From the NCBI RefSeq assembly GCF_005434975.1, contig NZ_SKCJ01000001.1:1250001-1314000 (forward strand): a stretch of DNA of 64,000 nucleotides, read 5' to 3'. Below the pieces are notes generated by a model. It made no database searches. It worked only from the letters and a program-made list of their open reading frames with translations, and had not been told where the DNA came from. The position numbers and the translations under genes were made by a program. The DNA is from Parerythrobacter lutipelagi (GTDB taxonomy: Bacteria > Pseudomonadota > Alphaproteobacteria > Sphingomonadales > Sphingomonadaceae). The first letter of the stretch is position 1. Each line of letters starts with the position of its first letter. Below, piece after piece: positions 8,509-18,087 of this stretch.

Positions 8509-8903
8509 ACGCTTGTTTTGCCCAGGGGTGTCAGGCGGTATTCCTCGACCGGCACCCCGCCGATCAGATGGCGCTGGATAATCTGTTCCAGCACTTCGGG
8601 CGAACACGAATGGTACCAGACATTGTCCGGCCAGACGACCGCGATGGGCCCGGCGGCGCACACTTGCAGGCAGTCGGCTTTCGCACGCTGAATCCCGCCA
8701 CGTCCATCTTCGGTCTTGGGCCCCACCAGCCCCAATTCCTTGAGCCGCGTCTTCAGAAAGCCCCAGGCCGCCTTGCCTTCGTCGCGTTTGCAGCATTTTT
8801 GCTTCTCGGAAATCGCGCAGAGAAAGATTTGCCGGTCGAGCGTTTCGGCCCCGATGGAGTGAAGTGCGCGCCGCGCCTTGCGCAGTTTCTCCGTCTTGCT
8901 CAC
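8505..8903 (-). CDS. Thioredoxin-like [2Fe-2S] ferredoxin
   Basis: A 132-residue protein starting with GTG (8903). The pattern [12 protein letters not shown] and, further on, [18 protein letters not shown] with four cysteines matches thioredoxin-like ferredoxins and (2Fe-2S) ferredoxin-domain proteins. It is a cytosolic electron carrier of unknown partner. The GTG overlaps the stop of the upstream peptidase gene (GTGA), which argues for coupled translation although no functional link is obvious. Confidence 0.83.
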   Translation of the reverse strand: MSKTEKLRKARRALHSIGAETLDRQIFLCAISEKQKCCKRDEGKAAWGFLKTRLKELGLVGPKTEDGRGGIQRAKADCLQVCAAGPIAVVWPDNVWYHSCSPEVLEQIIQRHLIGGVPVEEYRLTPLGKTSV

Positions 8904-11041
8904 TCAGCGCCGCTTTCCTCTTTGAGCCAGCGGCCCAGCCAGTCGAACACGGTGTTGTGCCACTGCAGCGAGTTCTTCGGCTTGAGCACCCAATGGTTCT
9001 CGTCCGGGAAGACCAGCAGCTGAGAGGGAATTTCGCGCTCTTGAAGCGCGGTGAAGCTTTGCAGTCCTTGCGTATAGGGTACGCGGTAGTCTTTCTCTCC
9101 GGTGATAACGAGCATCGGTGTCTGCCAGCTGTCGACGTGATTTACCGGGTTCCACTTTTCATACAGTTCTTTCTGCTCCGAATAGGATCCGCCGAAATCC
9201 CACTTGGGAAACCACAGCTCTTCGGTTGCGTAATAGAAGCTGCGCATGTCAAACAGCCCGTCGTGCTGGACGAGGCATTTGAACCGGTCGGGCCACTGGC
9301 CGGCAATCCAGTTCATCATGTATCCGCCGTAACTTGCGCCCATCGCACAGACATTCTTTCCATCGATCTGCGGGTCCAGCGCAAGTGCAGCAGACAGACC
9401 TTTTTGCAGGTCTTCCAGCGGCTTGCCGCCCCAATCGCGGTTGATGCTGTCGGTAAAGGCCTGACCGTAACCGGTGCTACCGTGGAAATCGACCGAGATC
9501 ACCGCGTAGCCCTGGCTTGCCACGACCCGCGGGTTCCAGCGGCTCGACCAGCCATCGTTGAACGATCCCTGCGGTCCGCCATGAACGTAGAGGATTGCCG
9601 GCATCGCTCCGTCATGACCCTCGAGCTTGGTGATCTGGCCCCACACCGTGTCGCCGCCGGCCCCGGCAAAACTGAAGCGGGTTGTTCTGACAGAGGCGCG
9701 GGCGCCAAGGATCGGTGCGCCGACGGACGTTAGCGGGCGCGCCTGTTGCCAATTGCTTGAAAGATAGAGTTCGGCCGGAGAACTGATCGCGTCGCGCGTG
9801 AACAACATGCGCCCGCCCGGCAAAGGCAGAATATTTCCAATATGGGCTTCGTTGCCCGCCATAAGATCGAGCTTCTCCACGGTGCCGCTGGTTGGACTGA
9901 TCCGGAACACGGGCGTGTCGAGCACGTCCTGAGCGCTGGCGACAATCCACTGCGAATCCGGCGTCCACGCAATCGAACCAAAGCTTCGATCGAAATCCCC
10001 GGTCAGCGCACGTGTTTGGCCGGTTGCAAGATCACGCAGGTGAATGACCTGCTTGTCCGCTTCATATTTCGGACGCGCCATGGCGAGATAAGCGAGGTAT
10101 TTGCCATCGGGTGACGGCACAGGCGAAAGGTCGAACGCCTCGTTCGCTTCAGTCACATTGACCGGCAGCGCGCCGGAAAGGTCGTTCCACCAGATGTCGG
10201 TATTGGTCGAATGGGGCTCCTGCCCGTCGGCCTGCCGCGCAACGAACCACACTCCTGCGGAATCGGCAGCCCAGGCAACATCCTCACCGCCGCCAAAAGG
10301 CTTGGTCGGCGTGTCGCCTGTAATCGGACTTTCATCTGCTGGACCATCGAGGGCATAGGCATCGCCGACCGCCTCACCATCCTCCAGCCCGAACACGAAC
10401 GCCCGGCTGAAAGTGCCCGGCGTCTCCCACTGGTCCCAATGGCGGTAGAATCCTTCAGAGCCATCGTACAACCGGCCAGTGCCGGGTCCGGGCAGGCCGC
10501 CTTCGCCGTCGGAATCACAGCCGAATTTTTCGCAATCACGGGCAATCTCCGCCCATACGGCGATATTCTTCGCATCTGGCGAAAGTTTGTATCCATCGAT
10601 GGCGTTGCCAGGGTCAAGCACCAGCACCGGGCCGGTCACATTGCCATTCGCCTCCAGCGCCACCCGCCACACGCGTGCGTAGCTCTCGTCTTCCTCGCCG
10701 ACCACCATGTCGGACAGGAAATACAGCCAATCATCGGCGCCGAAGGAGAAGCTCCAGGCATCGCCACTCAGGTCGAGCATGACGGGATCGGCGTCGAGAT
10801 CATTCAGATCGCGCAAATAAGGCGTCGTCCGCCTGGCCAAGGTGTCATCGTCTGTCGTGGTGACGGTGTAGACGGCGTAGCGCCCGTTGCCCGAAACGAC
10901 TGGACTGCCGAGCCGCGGCATTGTCACAAGGTCGAGCGCGCTCATCGGCGCGCGACCTTCGCTCATATGGTCATCGGCGAAAGCGGGTGCGGCTAGCGCA
11001 AGCGCGGCGAAAGAGGCAGTCAGCCCGAGCATTGTCTTCAT
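8900..11041 (-). CDS. Secreted S9 family (prolyl oligopeptidase-like) peptidase
   Basis: A 713-residue serine peptidase with a signal peptide (about 1-22, [12 protein letters not shown]), a beta-propeller region (about 30-460) and a C-terminal alpha/beta hydrolase domain. The catalytic triad can be placed: Ser570 in [11 protein letters not shown], Asp651 in GEKDYRVPY, and His683 in [11 protein letters not shown]. It resembles periplasmic dipeptidyl- or acylaminoacyl-peptidases that cut short peptides. The frame extends upstream to 11179, but ATG 11041 opens directly on the signal peptide. It lies 56 bases after the PopZ-like gene. Confidence 0.92.
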   Translation of the reverse strand: MKTMLGLTASFAALALAAPAFADDHMSEGRAPMSALDLVTMPRLGSPVVSGNGRYAVYTVTTTDDDTLARRTTPYLRDLNDLDADPVMLDLSGDAWSFSFGADDWLYFLSDMVVGEEDESYARVWRVALEANGNVTGPVLVLDPGNAIDGYKLSPDAKNIAVWAEIARDCEKFGCDSDGEGGLPGPGTGRLYDGSEGFYRHWDQWETPGTFSRAFVFGLEDGEAVGDAYALDGPADESPITGDTPTKPFGGGEDVAWAADSAGVWFVARQADGQEPHSTNTDIWWNDLSGALPVNVTEANEAFDLSPVPSPDGKYLAYLAMARPKYEADKQVIHLRDLATGQTRALTGDFDRSFGSIAWTPDSQWIVASAQDVLDTPVFRISPTSGTVEKLDLMAGNEAHIGNILPLPGGRMLFTRDAISSPAELYLSSNWQQARPLTSVGAPILGARASVRTTRFSFAGAGGDTVWGQITKLEGHDGAMPAILYVHGGPQGSFNDGWSSRWNPRVVASQGYAVISVDFHGSTGYGQAFTDSINRDWGGKPLEDLQKGLSAALALDPQIDGKNVCAMGASYGGYMMNWIAGQWPDRFKCLVQHDGLFDMRSFYYATEELWFPKWDFGGSYSEQKELYEKWNPVNHVDSWQTPMLVITGEKDYRVPYTQGLQSFTALQEREIPSQLLVFPDENHWVLKPKNSLQWHNTVFDWLGRWLKEESGAE

Positions 11042-11097
11042 GCGCAGCAGGACTACTCTTTCAGTCCGGCGACGCAAGCAATTTGCAGGAAGCGGCC

Positions 11098-11565
11098 TTA
11101 GCCCTTTTTCCCGGCAATGCGGGCGATCTCGTCGCGCACCATCTGTTCGACCATGCCGGGCAGATTGGCGTCTAGCCATTCGGCCAGCATCGGGCGCAGC
11201 ATATCGCGCGCCATCCCTTCGAGCGAGGTCTCGCCCGAGCGCACGATCTGCGGCTGCGCTCCGGGCTCGGCCAGCATCGCAAGCGCGGCCAGATTGTCCC
11301 GCATGGCTTTGCGCGACGCAGCGTTTGTCAGCGTTTCGTCGCTGTCTTCTTCCTCATAATCCTCTGCCGCGACGAAGCCGGCTTCACCAAGGTCGAGAAT
11401 TTCATCGGCTTCGTCTTCATCAACGGGCTCGGGGGCGCGTTCGACCACGCCTGCGGTCTCGCGCCGTTGACGCGCGGTGGCAGCGTCCGCACGATTGTCG
11501 CGCGCGATTACCTTCTTGATCGATTCGAGAATCTCCTCGACCGATGCTTCACTTGCTTGACGCAT
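11098..11565 (-). CDS. popZ: DUF2497/PopZ-like polar organising protein
   Basis: A 155-residue protein with the layout of PopZ. A short N-terminal helix (SVEEILESIKKVIARD, about 8-23) is followed by an acidic, probably disordered middle (about 45-80, rich in Asp and Glu) and a helical C-terminus (LRPMLAEWLDANLPG, then MVEQMVRDEIARIAG). In Caulobacter, PopZ forms condensates at the cell pole and anchors chromosome centromeres through ParB; many annotations simply read DUF2497. The family call is firm, the polar role is by homology. It lies 26 bases after the tolC-type gene. Confidence 0.8.
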   Translation of the reverse strand: MRQASEASVEEILESIKKVIARDNRADAATARQRRETAGVVERAPEPVDEDEADEILDLGEAGFVAAEDYEEEDSDETLTNAASRKAMRDNLAALAMLAEPGAQPQIVRSGETSLEGMARDMLRPMLAEWLDANLPGMVEQMVRDEIARIAGKKG

Positions 11566-11591
11566 TGCTTCCCAGCCCCCGCTACGACCGA

Positions 11592-13082
11592 CTATTGTTC
11601 GGTTGGTGAATCACTGCCGCCAATTTCTGCGGTGGGGGCGGGAATGTCAACGGTGCGTGTGGTCTTTGCAGCCGGATCGGGATCGCGGTCCCAGTCCCAG
11701 AGGCGTCCGCTTACCCGGTCGTAATTGACGACCGGATCGTACAACATACCTTCGCCGTCGAGCCCCAGGTCGCGCGCCTCGGCACGCCCCATTGCTGCCA
11801 GCAGACTGAATCCCGCGACATAGGCGTTGCGCCGTGCAGTCACGAGCTGGACCCGGGCCGAGAGAAGTTCCTGCTCGGCGTTCAGCACGTCGAGAATTGT
11901 GCGGTTGCCGATCGAGTTTTCAGCGCGAACACCTTCGAGGCTGAGTTCGGCAGCGGCAACAGCGCTCTGAGAGCTCTCGATTATGGAGCGTGCGGCCTGC
12001 CAGCTCGAATAGGAAGCGCGCACCTGAGCAATGACATTGCGCTCTGCCGCGATGACGTTCTCGAACGCTGCCGATGCCCGGGCCTGCGCTTGCCGCTGGA
12101 TAGCTGCGGGCCGCCCGCCCTGGAATATCGGGATGCGGAGCGAAATACCGGCTTGCGCGGCGGTTGCGGTCTGGTCGCTCGGCACGGTCGGGCTGTTCGG
12201 GTCGGTCGGGTCGAGCGGCCTGTCGGCAACACTGCCCAGCGTGTTCTGGTAGTCGTAACCGGCGAAGAAAGAGAGCCGGGGCAGGCGCTGCGACCCGGCG
12301 ACTTCAATGTCATAGCCCGAGGCCTGAGCTCGCTCACGAGCAGCAATAATGTCTGGATTGTTGTCGAGGGCATAGTCGACCGCGTTCTGCGGGCTGTCTG
12401 GCAGGCCGGGCAGCGGCGGCGGTGGCTGCAGATCGTCCGGCGCAGAGCCGGTCAGTGCGATATAGTCCTCTCGTGCCGAGACAAGCGCAGCCTCTGCACT
12501 GCGCAGGTCGCTCTGCGCCAAGGCCAGGCGTGATTGCGATTGTGCGATATCTGTTCGGGTCAGGTCGCCAATCTCGAACCGGTCCGAGGTCGCTTCTAGG
12601 TTGACCGCCAGGACATCGACTTGATTCGAAGACAGACCCACCAGCGCCTGAGCTCGCAAGATGTCCATATAGGCGGCGACCACCTGCGTGAAGATCGCGC
12701 TCTCGGTGCCGCGCAAATCGGCGCGCCCGGCTTCGACCCGCTCTTTCGCAGCGCGTACCGAATTCTTGACCGCGCCGCCCGAATAAATCGGCACTGCAAG
12801 ATCGAGTCCGGCCGTCAGCACGCGGTCGGGAGTGAAGAAACTTGTCGTGTTCTGCCGCAAGAACTCGGTCAGCGCGCCAGAACCATCGACTGAAGGCAGT
12901 CCGGCCGAGCGCTCGATCTGGACATTCTCGTCATTCGCGCGCTGCTGGGCCCGTGCCGACTCGAGCGTCGGATTGTTCACATAGGCACCCGTCAGGGCTT
13001 CACGCAGCGTGTCGGCCTGAGCCGGGGCAGCGACGCAGGCAGCGCCCGCCAGCAGCGTTGCCAGACCTCCCCGGAGCGACAT
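11592..13082 (-). CDS. tolC: TolC family outer membrane efflux protein
   Basis: A 496-residue outer-membrane channel of type I secretion and efflux systems. A signal peptide (MSLRGGLATLLAGAACVAAPAQA) is followed by two repeated helical hairpins with typical stretches (LREALTGAYVNNPTLESARAQ, RTILDVLNAEQELLSARVQL). The true start is probably ATG 13082, two bases after the pcm stop; an in-frame TTG at 13088 would overlap it. No inner-membrane or periplasmic adaptor gene is nearby, so it may serve several pumps. It is co-transcribed with the Pcm-like gene upstream. Confidence 0.92.
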   Translation of the reverse strand: MSLRGGLATLLAGAACVAAPAQADTLREALTGAYVNNPTLESARAQQRANDENVQIERSAGLPSVDGSGALTEFLRQNTTSFFTPDRVLTAGLDLAVPIYSGGAVKNSVRAAKERVEAGRADLRGTESAIFTQVVAAYMDILRAQALVGLSSNQVDVLAVNLEATSDRFEIGDLTRTDIAQSQSRLALAQSDLRSAEAALVSAREDYIALTGSAPDDLQPPPPLPGLPDSPQNAVDYALDNNPDIIAARERAQASGYDIEVAGSQRLPRLSFFAGYDYQNTLGSVADRPLDPTDPNSPTVPSDQTATAAQAGISLRIPIFQGGRPAAIQRQAQARASAAFENVIAAERNVIAQVRASYSSWQAARSIIESSQSAVAAAELSLEGVRAENSIGNRTILDVLNAEQELLSARVQLVTARRNAYVAGFSLLAAMGRAEARDLGLDGEGMLYDPVVNYDRVSGRLWDWDRDPDPAAKTTRTVDIPAPTAEIGGSDSPTEQ

Positions 13083-13084
13083 GT

Positions 13085-13663
13085 TCAAAAGCTCCAGGCT
13101 TTGGGTTTGTCGAATTCGGCCAGCCGCGGAATGCCGATTTCGGCCAGCGGCAACAAGGCGACATCTTCAGTAGACCAGCGGCCGATAGCAAGGCGGGTCA
13201 CGCTGTCTTTCGCGATCCCGGTCACGATCCGCCCATTCTCGTCCAGCCTCCTGGCCAGCTCGGGCGGCACTTGCTCGATCGCTCCGTCGACCAGGATGAG
13301 CGAATAGGTCTTGCGCTTGCGCGACTTGGCAACCGCATCTTCCGGTGCGATCGCATCGACCGAACTGACGAGCGGTTTCACCAATTCGACGAGATAACCG
13401 CTGCCGGCGTCGACCACGAGAACGCTATCGTCGCGCTGTGGGCGGGCCTCCGCCAGCGCCATAGCGTAGAACAGCGGAGCCGCTAGCCGGCGGCCATTGT
13501 CCAGCGGGATCGAGCGATCATTATAGGCCACGCCGCGCGACGCTGCAGGCACGAAATCTTCACGCGGGACAGTGCCCATCCGTTCCAGCACGAAGTCTTC
13601 GTTTACGCCGCTCGTACGCAGCTGGCTGTCGATCATCGATCGGCGGGCAGTTTGAAATTCCAT
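13085..13663 (-). CDS. pcm: Protein-L-isoaspartate O-methyltransferase-like protein
   Basis: About 192 residues. The N-terminal landmarks of the repair methyltransferase are present (SMIDSQLRTSGVN, VPREDFVP, YNDRSIPL), but the SAM-binding motif I reads VVDAGSGYLVEL instead of the usual E-x-G-T-G-S-G-Y, and the later TAAxxxIP segment is LVDGAIEQVP. It may therefore be a divergent or inactive paralogue. ATG 13663 is preferred over 13672 because a good promoter ends only two bases before 13672. The stop is two bases before the tolC ATG. Confidence 0.75.
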   Translation of the reverse strand: MEFQTARRSMIDSQLRTSGVNEDFVLERMGTVPREDFVPAASRGVAYNDRSIPLDNGRRLAAPLFYAMALAEARPQRDDSVLVVDAGSGYLVELVKPLVSSVDAIAPEDAVAKSRKRKTYSLILVDGAIEQVPPELARRLDENGRIVTGIAKDSVTRLAIGRWSTEDVALLPLAEIGIPRLAEFDKPKAWSF

Positions 13664-13674
13664 CACAGTCATGT

Positions 13675-13702
13675 GTATTACACCAATAACACAGGTGGTC
13701 AA
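13675..13702 (-). promoter_or_regulatory. Sigma-70-type promoter of the pcm-tolC-popZ unit
   Basis: On the minus strand TTGACC (13702-13697) is followed after 16 bases by TAATAC (13680-13675), close to the consensus. The expected transcript start lies around 13668, downstream of ATG 13672, so translation would begin at ATG 13663 on a leader only a few bases long or without any leader. Confidence 0.6.
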
Positions 13703-13808
13703 TTGCCTTGGTCTTTAAGCGCTTGTCGGCAGCTGGCCAAGTTCTTTGACGCTAGGGGCGGGGCAGTTCTATGGGAGGTTGCATTCGACCGGAAGGAGTA
13801 TGGATTCG

Positions 13809-15329
13809 ATGAGCGACATGGTGACCATCAAAGAAGCCGACCTGATCGAAAGTGTGGCCGACGCACTACAGTTCATCTCCTACTATCACCCGATGGATTA
13901 TATCCGCGCTCTTGGCGTTGCCTATGAGGCAGAACAGGGTCCGGCGGCGAAAGACGCAATCGCACAGATCCTGACCAATAGCCGGATGTGTGCCGAAGGG
14001 CATCGCCCGATCTGCCAGGACACCGGCATCGTCAATGTCTTCGTGAAATGGGGCCAGAATTGCCGGCTCGATTCGGCGATGAGCCTGCAAGAGGTGGTCG
14101 ATGAAGGCGTGCGCCGCGCCTATAACAATCCGGACAACAAGCTCCGCGCTTCGATCTTGGCGGACCCGGCGTTCACGCGCCGGAACACGCGCGACAACAC
14201 GCCTTGTGTGCTTTCGGTTGAAATGGTGCCGGGCGGCGAAGTGGAAATAGATGTTGCAGCCAAGGGTGGCGGCAGCGAAAACAAGTCGAAATTCAAGATG
14301 ATGAACCCGTCCGACAATATCATCGACTGGGTGATCGAACAGATCCCGTCGATGGGTGCAGGCTGGTGCCCTCCGGGGATGCTGGGGATCGGCATCGGCG
14401 GCACCGCAGAACATTGCATGAAGCTCGCCAAGCTCTCGTTGATGGAGCCGATCGATATGGCGCAGCTCAAACAGCGCGGACCGCAGAACGATCTTGAAAA
14501 GCTTCGCATCGACATATTCGATGCGGTCAATGCACAGGGGGTCGGCGCCCAGGGTCTGGGCGGGCTTTCCACCGTGCTCGATGTGAAAATTCTCGACGCA
14601 CCGTGTCATGCGGCTGGAAAGCCGCTTGCGATGATACCCAATTGCGCAGCCACGCGGCACGCCCATTTTACCTTGGATGGTTCTGGCCCCACCTATTTGG
14701 AAAAGCCCGATCTCGACGCATGGCCCGACGTCCACTGGCAGCCGGACAGCGCAGCGAAACGGGTCGATCTCGACAATCTCACATCTGAGGAAGTTGCCAG
14801 CTGGGAGCATGGTGATCGCCTGCTGCTGTCAGGCAAGATGCTGACCGGACGCGATGCAGCGCACAAGCGCATTCACGATATGCTGGCAAAGGGCGAAGAT
14901 CTGCCGGTCAACTTCAGAGGCCGCGCGATCTACTATGTCGGTCCGGTCGATCCCGTACTGGGCGAAGTTGTCGGTCCGGCCGGACCAACCACGGCCACGC
15001 GCATGGACAAGTTCACAGAGATGATGCTCGACCTTGGTCTGCTGGCCATGATCGGCAAGGCCGAACGTGGTGCTGATGCCGTTGATGTCATCAGCCGTTT
15101 CAAAGTTGCTTACCTGATGGCGACAGGCGGTGCAGCCTATCTGGTCGCGCGCGCAATCAAGGAGGCGGAAGTCGTCGGATTCGAAGATCTTGGCATGGAA
15201 GCGATCTACGAGTTCACGGTCGAGAATATGCCGGTCACGGTCGCGGTCGACAGCCGGGGCAACAATGTCCACACGCTCGCGCCTGCGCACTGGAAGAAGC
15301 GCATTGCGGAAGAAAAACTGCTTGCTTGA
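13809..15329 (+). CDS. fumA: Class I fumarate hydratase
   Basis: About 506 residues, an oxygen-sensitive [4Fe-4S] hydratase that converts fumarate to malate in the TCA cycle. Cluster-ligand cysteines are in CQDTGIVNVFVKWG, GGTAEHCMKLAK and NCAATRHAHF. The C-terminal half carries the beta-domain (GRAIYYVGPVDPV, GPTTATRMDKFT). ATGs at 13800, 13809 and 13818 are in frame; an AGGAG at 13794-13798 is too close to 13800 and best placed for 13809. It starts a plus-strand unit facing away from pcm, with no partner gene. Confidence 0.92.
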   Translation: MSDMVTIKEADLIESVADALQFISYYHPMDYIRALGVAYEAEQGPAAKDAIAQILTNSRMCAEGHRPICQDTGIVNVFVKWGQNCRLDSAMSLQEVVDEGVRRAYNNPDNKLRASILADPAFTRRNTRDNTPCVLSVEMVPGGEVEIDVAAKGGGSENKSKFKMMNPSDNIIDWVIEQIPSMGAGWCPPGMLGIGIGGTAEHCMKLAKLSLMEPIDMAQLKQRGPQNDLEKLRIDIFDAVNAQGVGAQGLGGLSTVLDVKILDAPCHAAGKPLAMIPNCAATRHAHFTLDGSGPTYLEKPDLDAWPDVHWQPDSAAKRVDLDNLTSEEVASWEHGDRLLLSGKMLTGRDAAHKRIHDMLAKGEDLPVNFRGRAIYYVGPVDPVLGEVVGPAGPTTATRMDKFTEMMLDLGLLAMIGKAERGADAVDVISRFKVAYLMATGGAAYLVARAIKEAEVVGFEDLGMEAIYEFTVENMPVTVAVDSRGNNVHTLAPAHWKKRIAEEKLLA

Positions 15330-15452
15330 ACCTGTCCGGATGGCCGGATGCAAAAAGCATCGGACGAACGGCATGGTTGCTCGACGAACGGATGAGTCGA
15401 TCCGACTGTCGCGCTAGCCCTCGGGGGCCGCAGGCGGTAGAAGCGGCGCTGT

Positions 15453-16691
15453 ATGCAGCGTGAACCCCACATTAATGAAAACGACGGATTGTCTGTCCGG
15501 GCGGTCTTGCTGTCGATCATCGGCCTTTGGCTAACCTATTTCGTGCTGACGACCATGCGCGGCATGATCCTGTCGTATGAAATCCAGCAATCGGTTGGCC
15601 TTGACCTGCATGGCGACATGCTGTGGCGCCGCGCAATTGTCTGTGCTGCCGGGATTGCGGTCACAGTGGTATTGTGGCTTATTCTTCGGCTGTTTGATCA
15701 GCGACAGATGCGCGCCAAGATCATCGCGGTCCTTATCCTTGCCTTGCCAGCTTCAGGCCTCATCGCGCAGGTCAACCAGATCATGTTTGCGCCGGTCCAG
15801 AAACAAATTGGCGAAGCCATGCGGGAGAAGGCCGGTTACAGCTGGGAGCAGAAGGACGCTGGCGCAGTTATCGATGACGGCGCCACGCGAGGGGATGCAT
15901 CCGGCGCCCCGGACCAAAGTGATCGTTCTCCCCTGCTGCCGGGCGAAGAGAGTGAAGGCATCCAGTGGCTTCAGCTTATCGACCTCGCGCTCGGCCGGTA
16001 TTTCCTGCTTGTCGCATGGGCATCGCTCTACTTCGCCATGCTGGCTGTTTCGCAAACCCGCGCGGCTGAGCGACGCGGCGAACGTTTCCGCAGTGCGGCC
16101 AAGCAGGCAGAGCTCAGATCGCTCCGCTATCAAGTCAACCCGCACTTCCTGTTCAATTCACTCAATTCGCTGAGCGCGCTGGTCATGACCGGCAAGCCCG
16201 ACCGTGCAGAGGCGATGATTCAGGCGATGAGCAGTTTCTATCGCCACAGCCTGGCCGATGAACCCACCAGCAGCGTTGCGCTGGAAGACGAATTTGCTCT
16301 CCAGGCACATTATCTCGAGATCGAGTCGGTGCGCTTTCCCGAACGACTGGTTCCGATCTTCGAATTGCCTCCTGAACTCGCTGGCGCACGCATCCCGGGC
16401 ATGATCCTGCAGCCATTGATCGAAAATTCGGTCAAATATGGCGTTGCCTCGCAAACAAAACCCGTCACGATAACTGTCTCGGCCCGTGAGGACTTCGGTC
16501 GCCTGGCTGTGACTGTTTGCGATGATGGTCCGGGGGCGAAGGGTCTTGGCGAACCGGGGTTTGGTATCGGCCTGACCAATGTTCGCGACCGGCTGGAAGC
16601 GCTGTTCGGCAAGGATGCCAGCATCACTTCCGGCCCCACCGAGGCGGGTTACTGCACGGAGATTCGCATGCCTTTGAGAACCCATGGCTGA
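15453..16691 (+). CDS. LytS-type membrane sensor histidine kinase
   Basis: A 412-residue sensor kinase. Hydrophobic segments lie at about 15-35, 60-80, 90-110 and 180-200. Next comes the His_kinase domain typical of LytS/YehU: LRYQVNPHFLFNSLNSLSAL with the phospho-accepting His231, then the ATPase domain with the N box (LIENSVKYG) and G box (DDGPGAKGLGEPGFGIGL). The signal is unknown. The stop overlaps the following response-regulator gene by eight bases, so the two form a two-component pair. A second, similar pair lies at 52279-54287. Confidence 0.9.
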   Translation: MQREPHINENDGLSVRAVLLSIIGLWLTYFVLTTMRGMILSYEIQQSVGLDLHGDMLWRRAIVCAAGIAVTVVLWLILRLFDQRQMRAKIIAVLILALPASGLIAQVNQIMFAPVQKQIGEAMREKAGYSWEQKDAGAVIDDGATRGDASGAPDQSDRSPLLPGEESEGIQWLQLIDLALGRYFLLVAWASLYFAMLAVSQTRAAERRGERFRSAAKQAELRSLRYQVNPHFLFNSLNSLSALVMTGKPDRAEAMIQAMSSFYRHSLADEPTSSVALEDEFALQAHYLEIESVRFPERLVPIFELPPELAGARIPGMILQPLIENSVKYGVASQTKPVTITVSAREDFGRLAVTVCDDGPGAKGLGEPGFGIGLTNVRDRLEALFGKDASITSGPTEAGYCTEIRMPLRTHG

Positions 16692-17439
16692 TCAGGAACA
16701 TACCGATACCCTGCGCACGCTCATTGTCGACGATGAGCCGCTCGCGGTTGAGCGAATGCAGGTGATCTGCGCCAAGCTGAAGGATCTTTCGGTCGTCGGC
16801 ACAGCGAACGATGGTGCCGCCGCGCTCAGGCTGGTCGATGCGATTGAGCCCGATCTCGTATTGCTGGATATGACGATGCCGGAGATGGACGGTTTGTCCG
16901 TCGCTCGAAAGCTTGCCAAGCGCTCGCGCCGCCCGGCGGTAATTTTCGTCACCGCACACGACCATTTTGCGGTCGAAGCCTTTGATCTTGATGCAGTCGA
17001 CTATGTACTCAAGCCGGTAACGCCCGATCGCCTGGAACGCGCGATTGATCGTGCGCTTGCGCGTCGCGGCGAGACCGGCGGAAAGGCAAGTGAGTGGCTG
17101 GCGGAATTGTGGGTGCCGCACCGGTCCGAACTATTGCGGATCGATGTTGGCCAGGTAAGCCGGATCGATGCAGAGCGAGATTACGTCCGATTGTTTGTCG
17201 GGCCGCCTGGCGAACAGGCGCGGACCTATCTGCTGCTGCAGACCATTGCCGGCCTGGAGCAGCGCCTGGACCCTGCCGAATTCATCCGGATTCACCGATC
17301 GACAATTCTCCGCCGCGATTCCATTCGCGGGCTGCGCCATGACGGCCTTGGTGTGTGGTCGGTCGAATTGGAAGATGGAGAGGCTTTGCGGATCGGGCGC
17401 ACCTACCTGAGCAAGGTCAAGGCCATGGCCGGCCGTTGA
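16684..17439 (+). CDS. LytTR family response regulator
   Basis: A 251-residue regulator: a receiver domain (about 10-125) with the phospho-acceptor Asp62 in LVLLDMTMPEMDG and the switch lysine in VLKPV, then a LytTR DNA-binding domain (about 145-250; VSRIDAERDYVRLFV, FIRIHRSTILRRDSIRGL). It binds DNA as a dimer at direct repeats and is activated by the kinase encoded just upstream. The targets are unknown. Two hairpins at 17492-17555 probably end the unit. Confidence 0.9.
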   Translation: MADQEHTDTLRTLIVDDEPLAVERMQVICAKLKDLSVVGTANDGAAALRLVDAIEPDLVLLDMTMPEMDGLSVARKLAKRSRRPAVIFVTAHDHFAVEAFDLDAVDYVLKPVTPDRLERAIDRALARRGETGGKASEWLAELWVPHRSELLRIDVGQVSRIDAERDYVRLFVGPPGEQARTYLLLQTIAGLEQRLDPAEFIRIHRSTILRRDSIRGLRHDGLGVWSVELEDGEALRIGRTYLSKVKAMAGR

Positions 17440-17491
17440 ATCCGGCCTAAGCATCTCCGAATTTCGTCCTTAACAGACAAGAAGTTGGCCC

Positions 17492-17562
17492 GGACCGGGG
17501 GACTGAACCGGTCCGGACCGATCCGCCGCACGCTTTTCTTCGGGGACGTGCGGCGTTGTTCC
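17492..17562 (+). terminator. Double hairpin between the LytTR gene and urcA
   Basis: Two inverted repeats follow each other: GGACCGG/CCGGTCC (17492-17514), then CGCCGCACG/CGTGCGGCG (17524-17555), the second followed by TTGTT. The T-tract is weak, but the pair lies in the gap between two convergent genes, where a terminator is expected. Confidence 0.55.
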
Positions 17563-17578
17563 GTTCAAGTGCTGGCGA

Positions 17579-17878
17579 TCAGCCGCCGAGACGGCTGTCG
17601 TCGACCACCGAAGCCATCTGGCGAGTGGCGCTCTTCTTGGCTTTCTCGTAGCACTGCTTGATCTCGCGGCTGAACATGCGACTGCCGGTGTTGATATCGT
17701 TGTAGCCGCAAACATCCTTGGCGGCACGATCGATGCGCGCCTCCAGCGTGGCTTGACCTTCAGAGCTCGCCAGATTGAGATCGGAGAAGGCGACCTTCAG
17801 TTCGTCGGCATGGGCAGGGGCGGCGACGGCACTGAATGCCAATGCGGCGCCAAGAGTTGCAATCAGGGGGCGTTTCAT
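17579..17878 (-). CDS. UrcA family secreted protein
   Basis: A 99-residue protein with a signal peptide (about 1-24, ending APAHA). The pattern LKVAFSDLNLASSEGQATLEARI then AKDVCG matches UrcA, a family of small secreted proteins of unknown function common in sphingomonads and Caulobacter; two cysteines (VCG, KQCYE) could form a disulfide. A strong ribosome-binding site (GGAGG, eight bases upstream) selects ATG 17878. The frame continues upstream to 18058, but without a start supported by an RBS. Confidence 0.82.
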   Translation of the reverse strand: MKRPLIATLGAALAFSAVAAPAHADELKVAFSDLNLASSEGQATLEARIDRAAKDVCGYNDINTGSRMFSREIKQCYEKAKKSATRQMASVVDDSRLGG

Positions 17879-18087
17879 AAGTATTCCTCCACTTGCGGGC
17901 CTTTCCGATGAAGGGGGTGAAAGGCTTGCCGCGATTGTTTGAATACGTCGTGCGCATAATTCTTTCACGTGTGGGTCGATTACAGGCGTCATTCGTTCGA
18001 CAGGCGGACATGATTCCAGACCGAATGCTTCGAATCGCCGATAAACGGCAGTTGGCATCGGACCGGCGTTTATGCGAAACGGTAACG

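Noticed and set aside
13670-13672. ATG 13672 as pcm start
   Set aside because: The likely -10 box ends two bases before it, so the transcript would begin at or after this codon.
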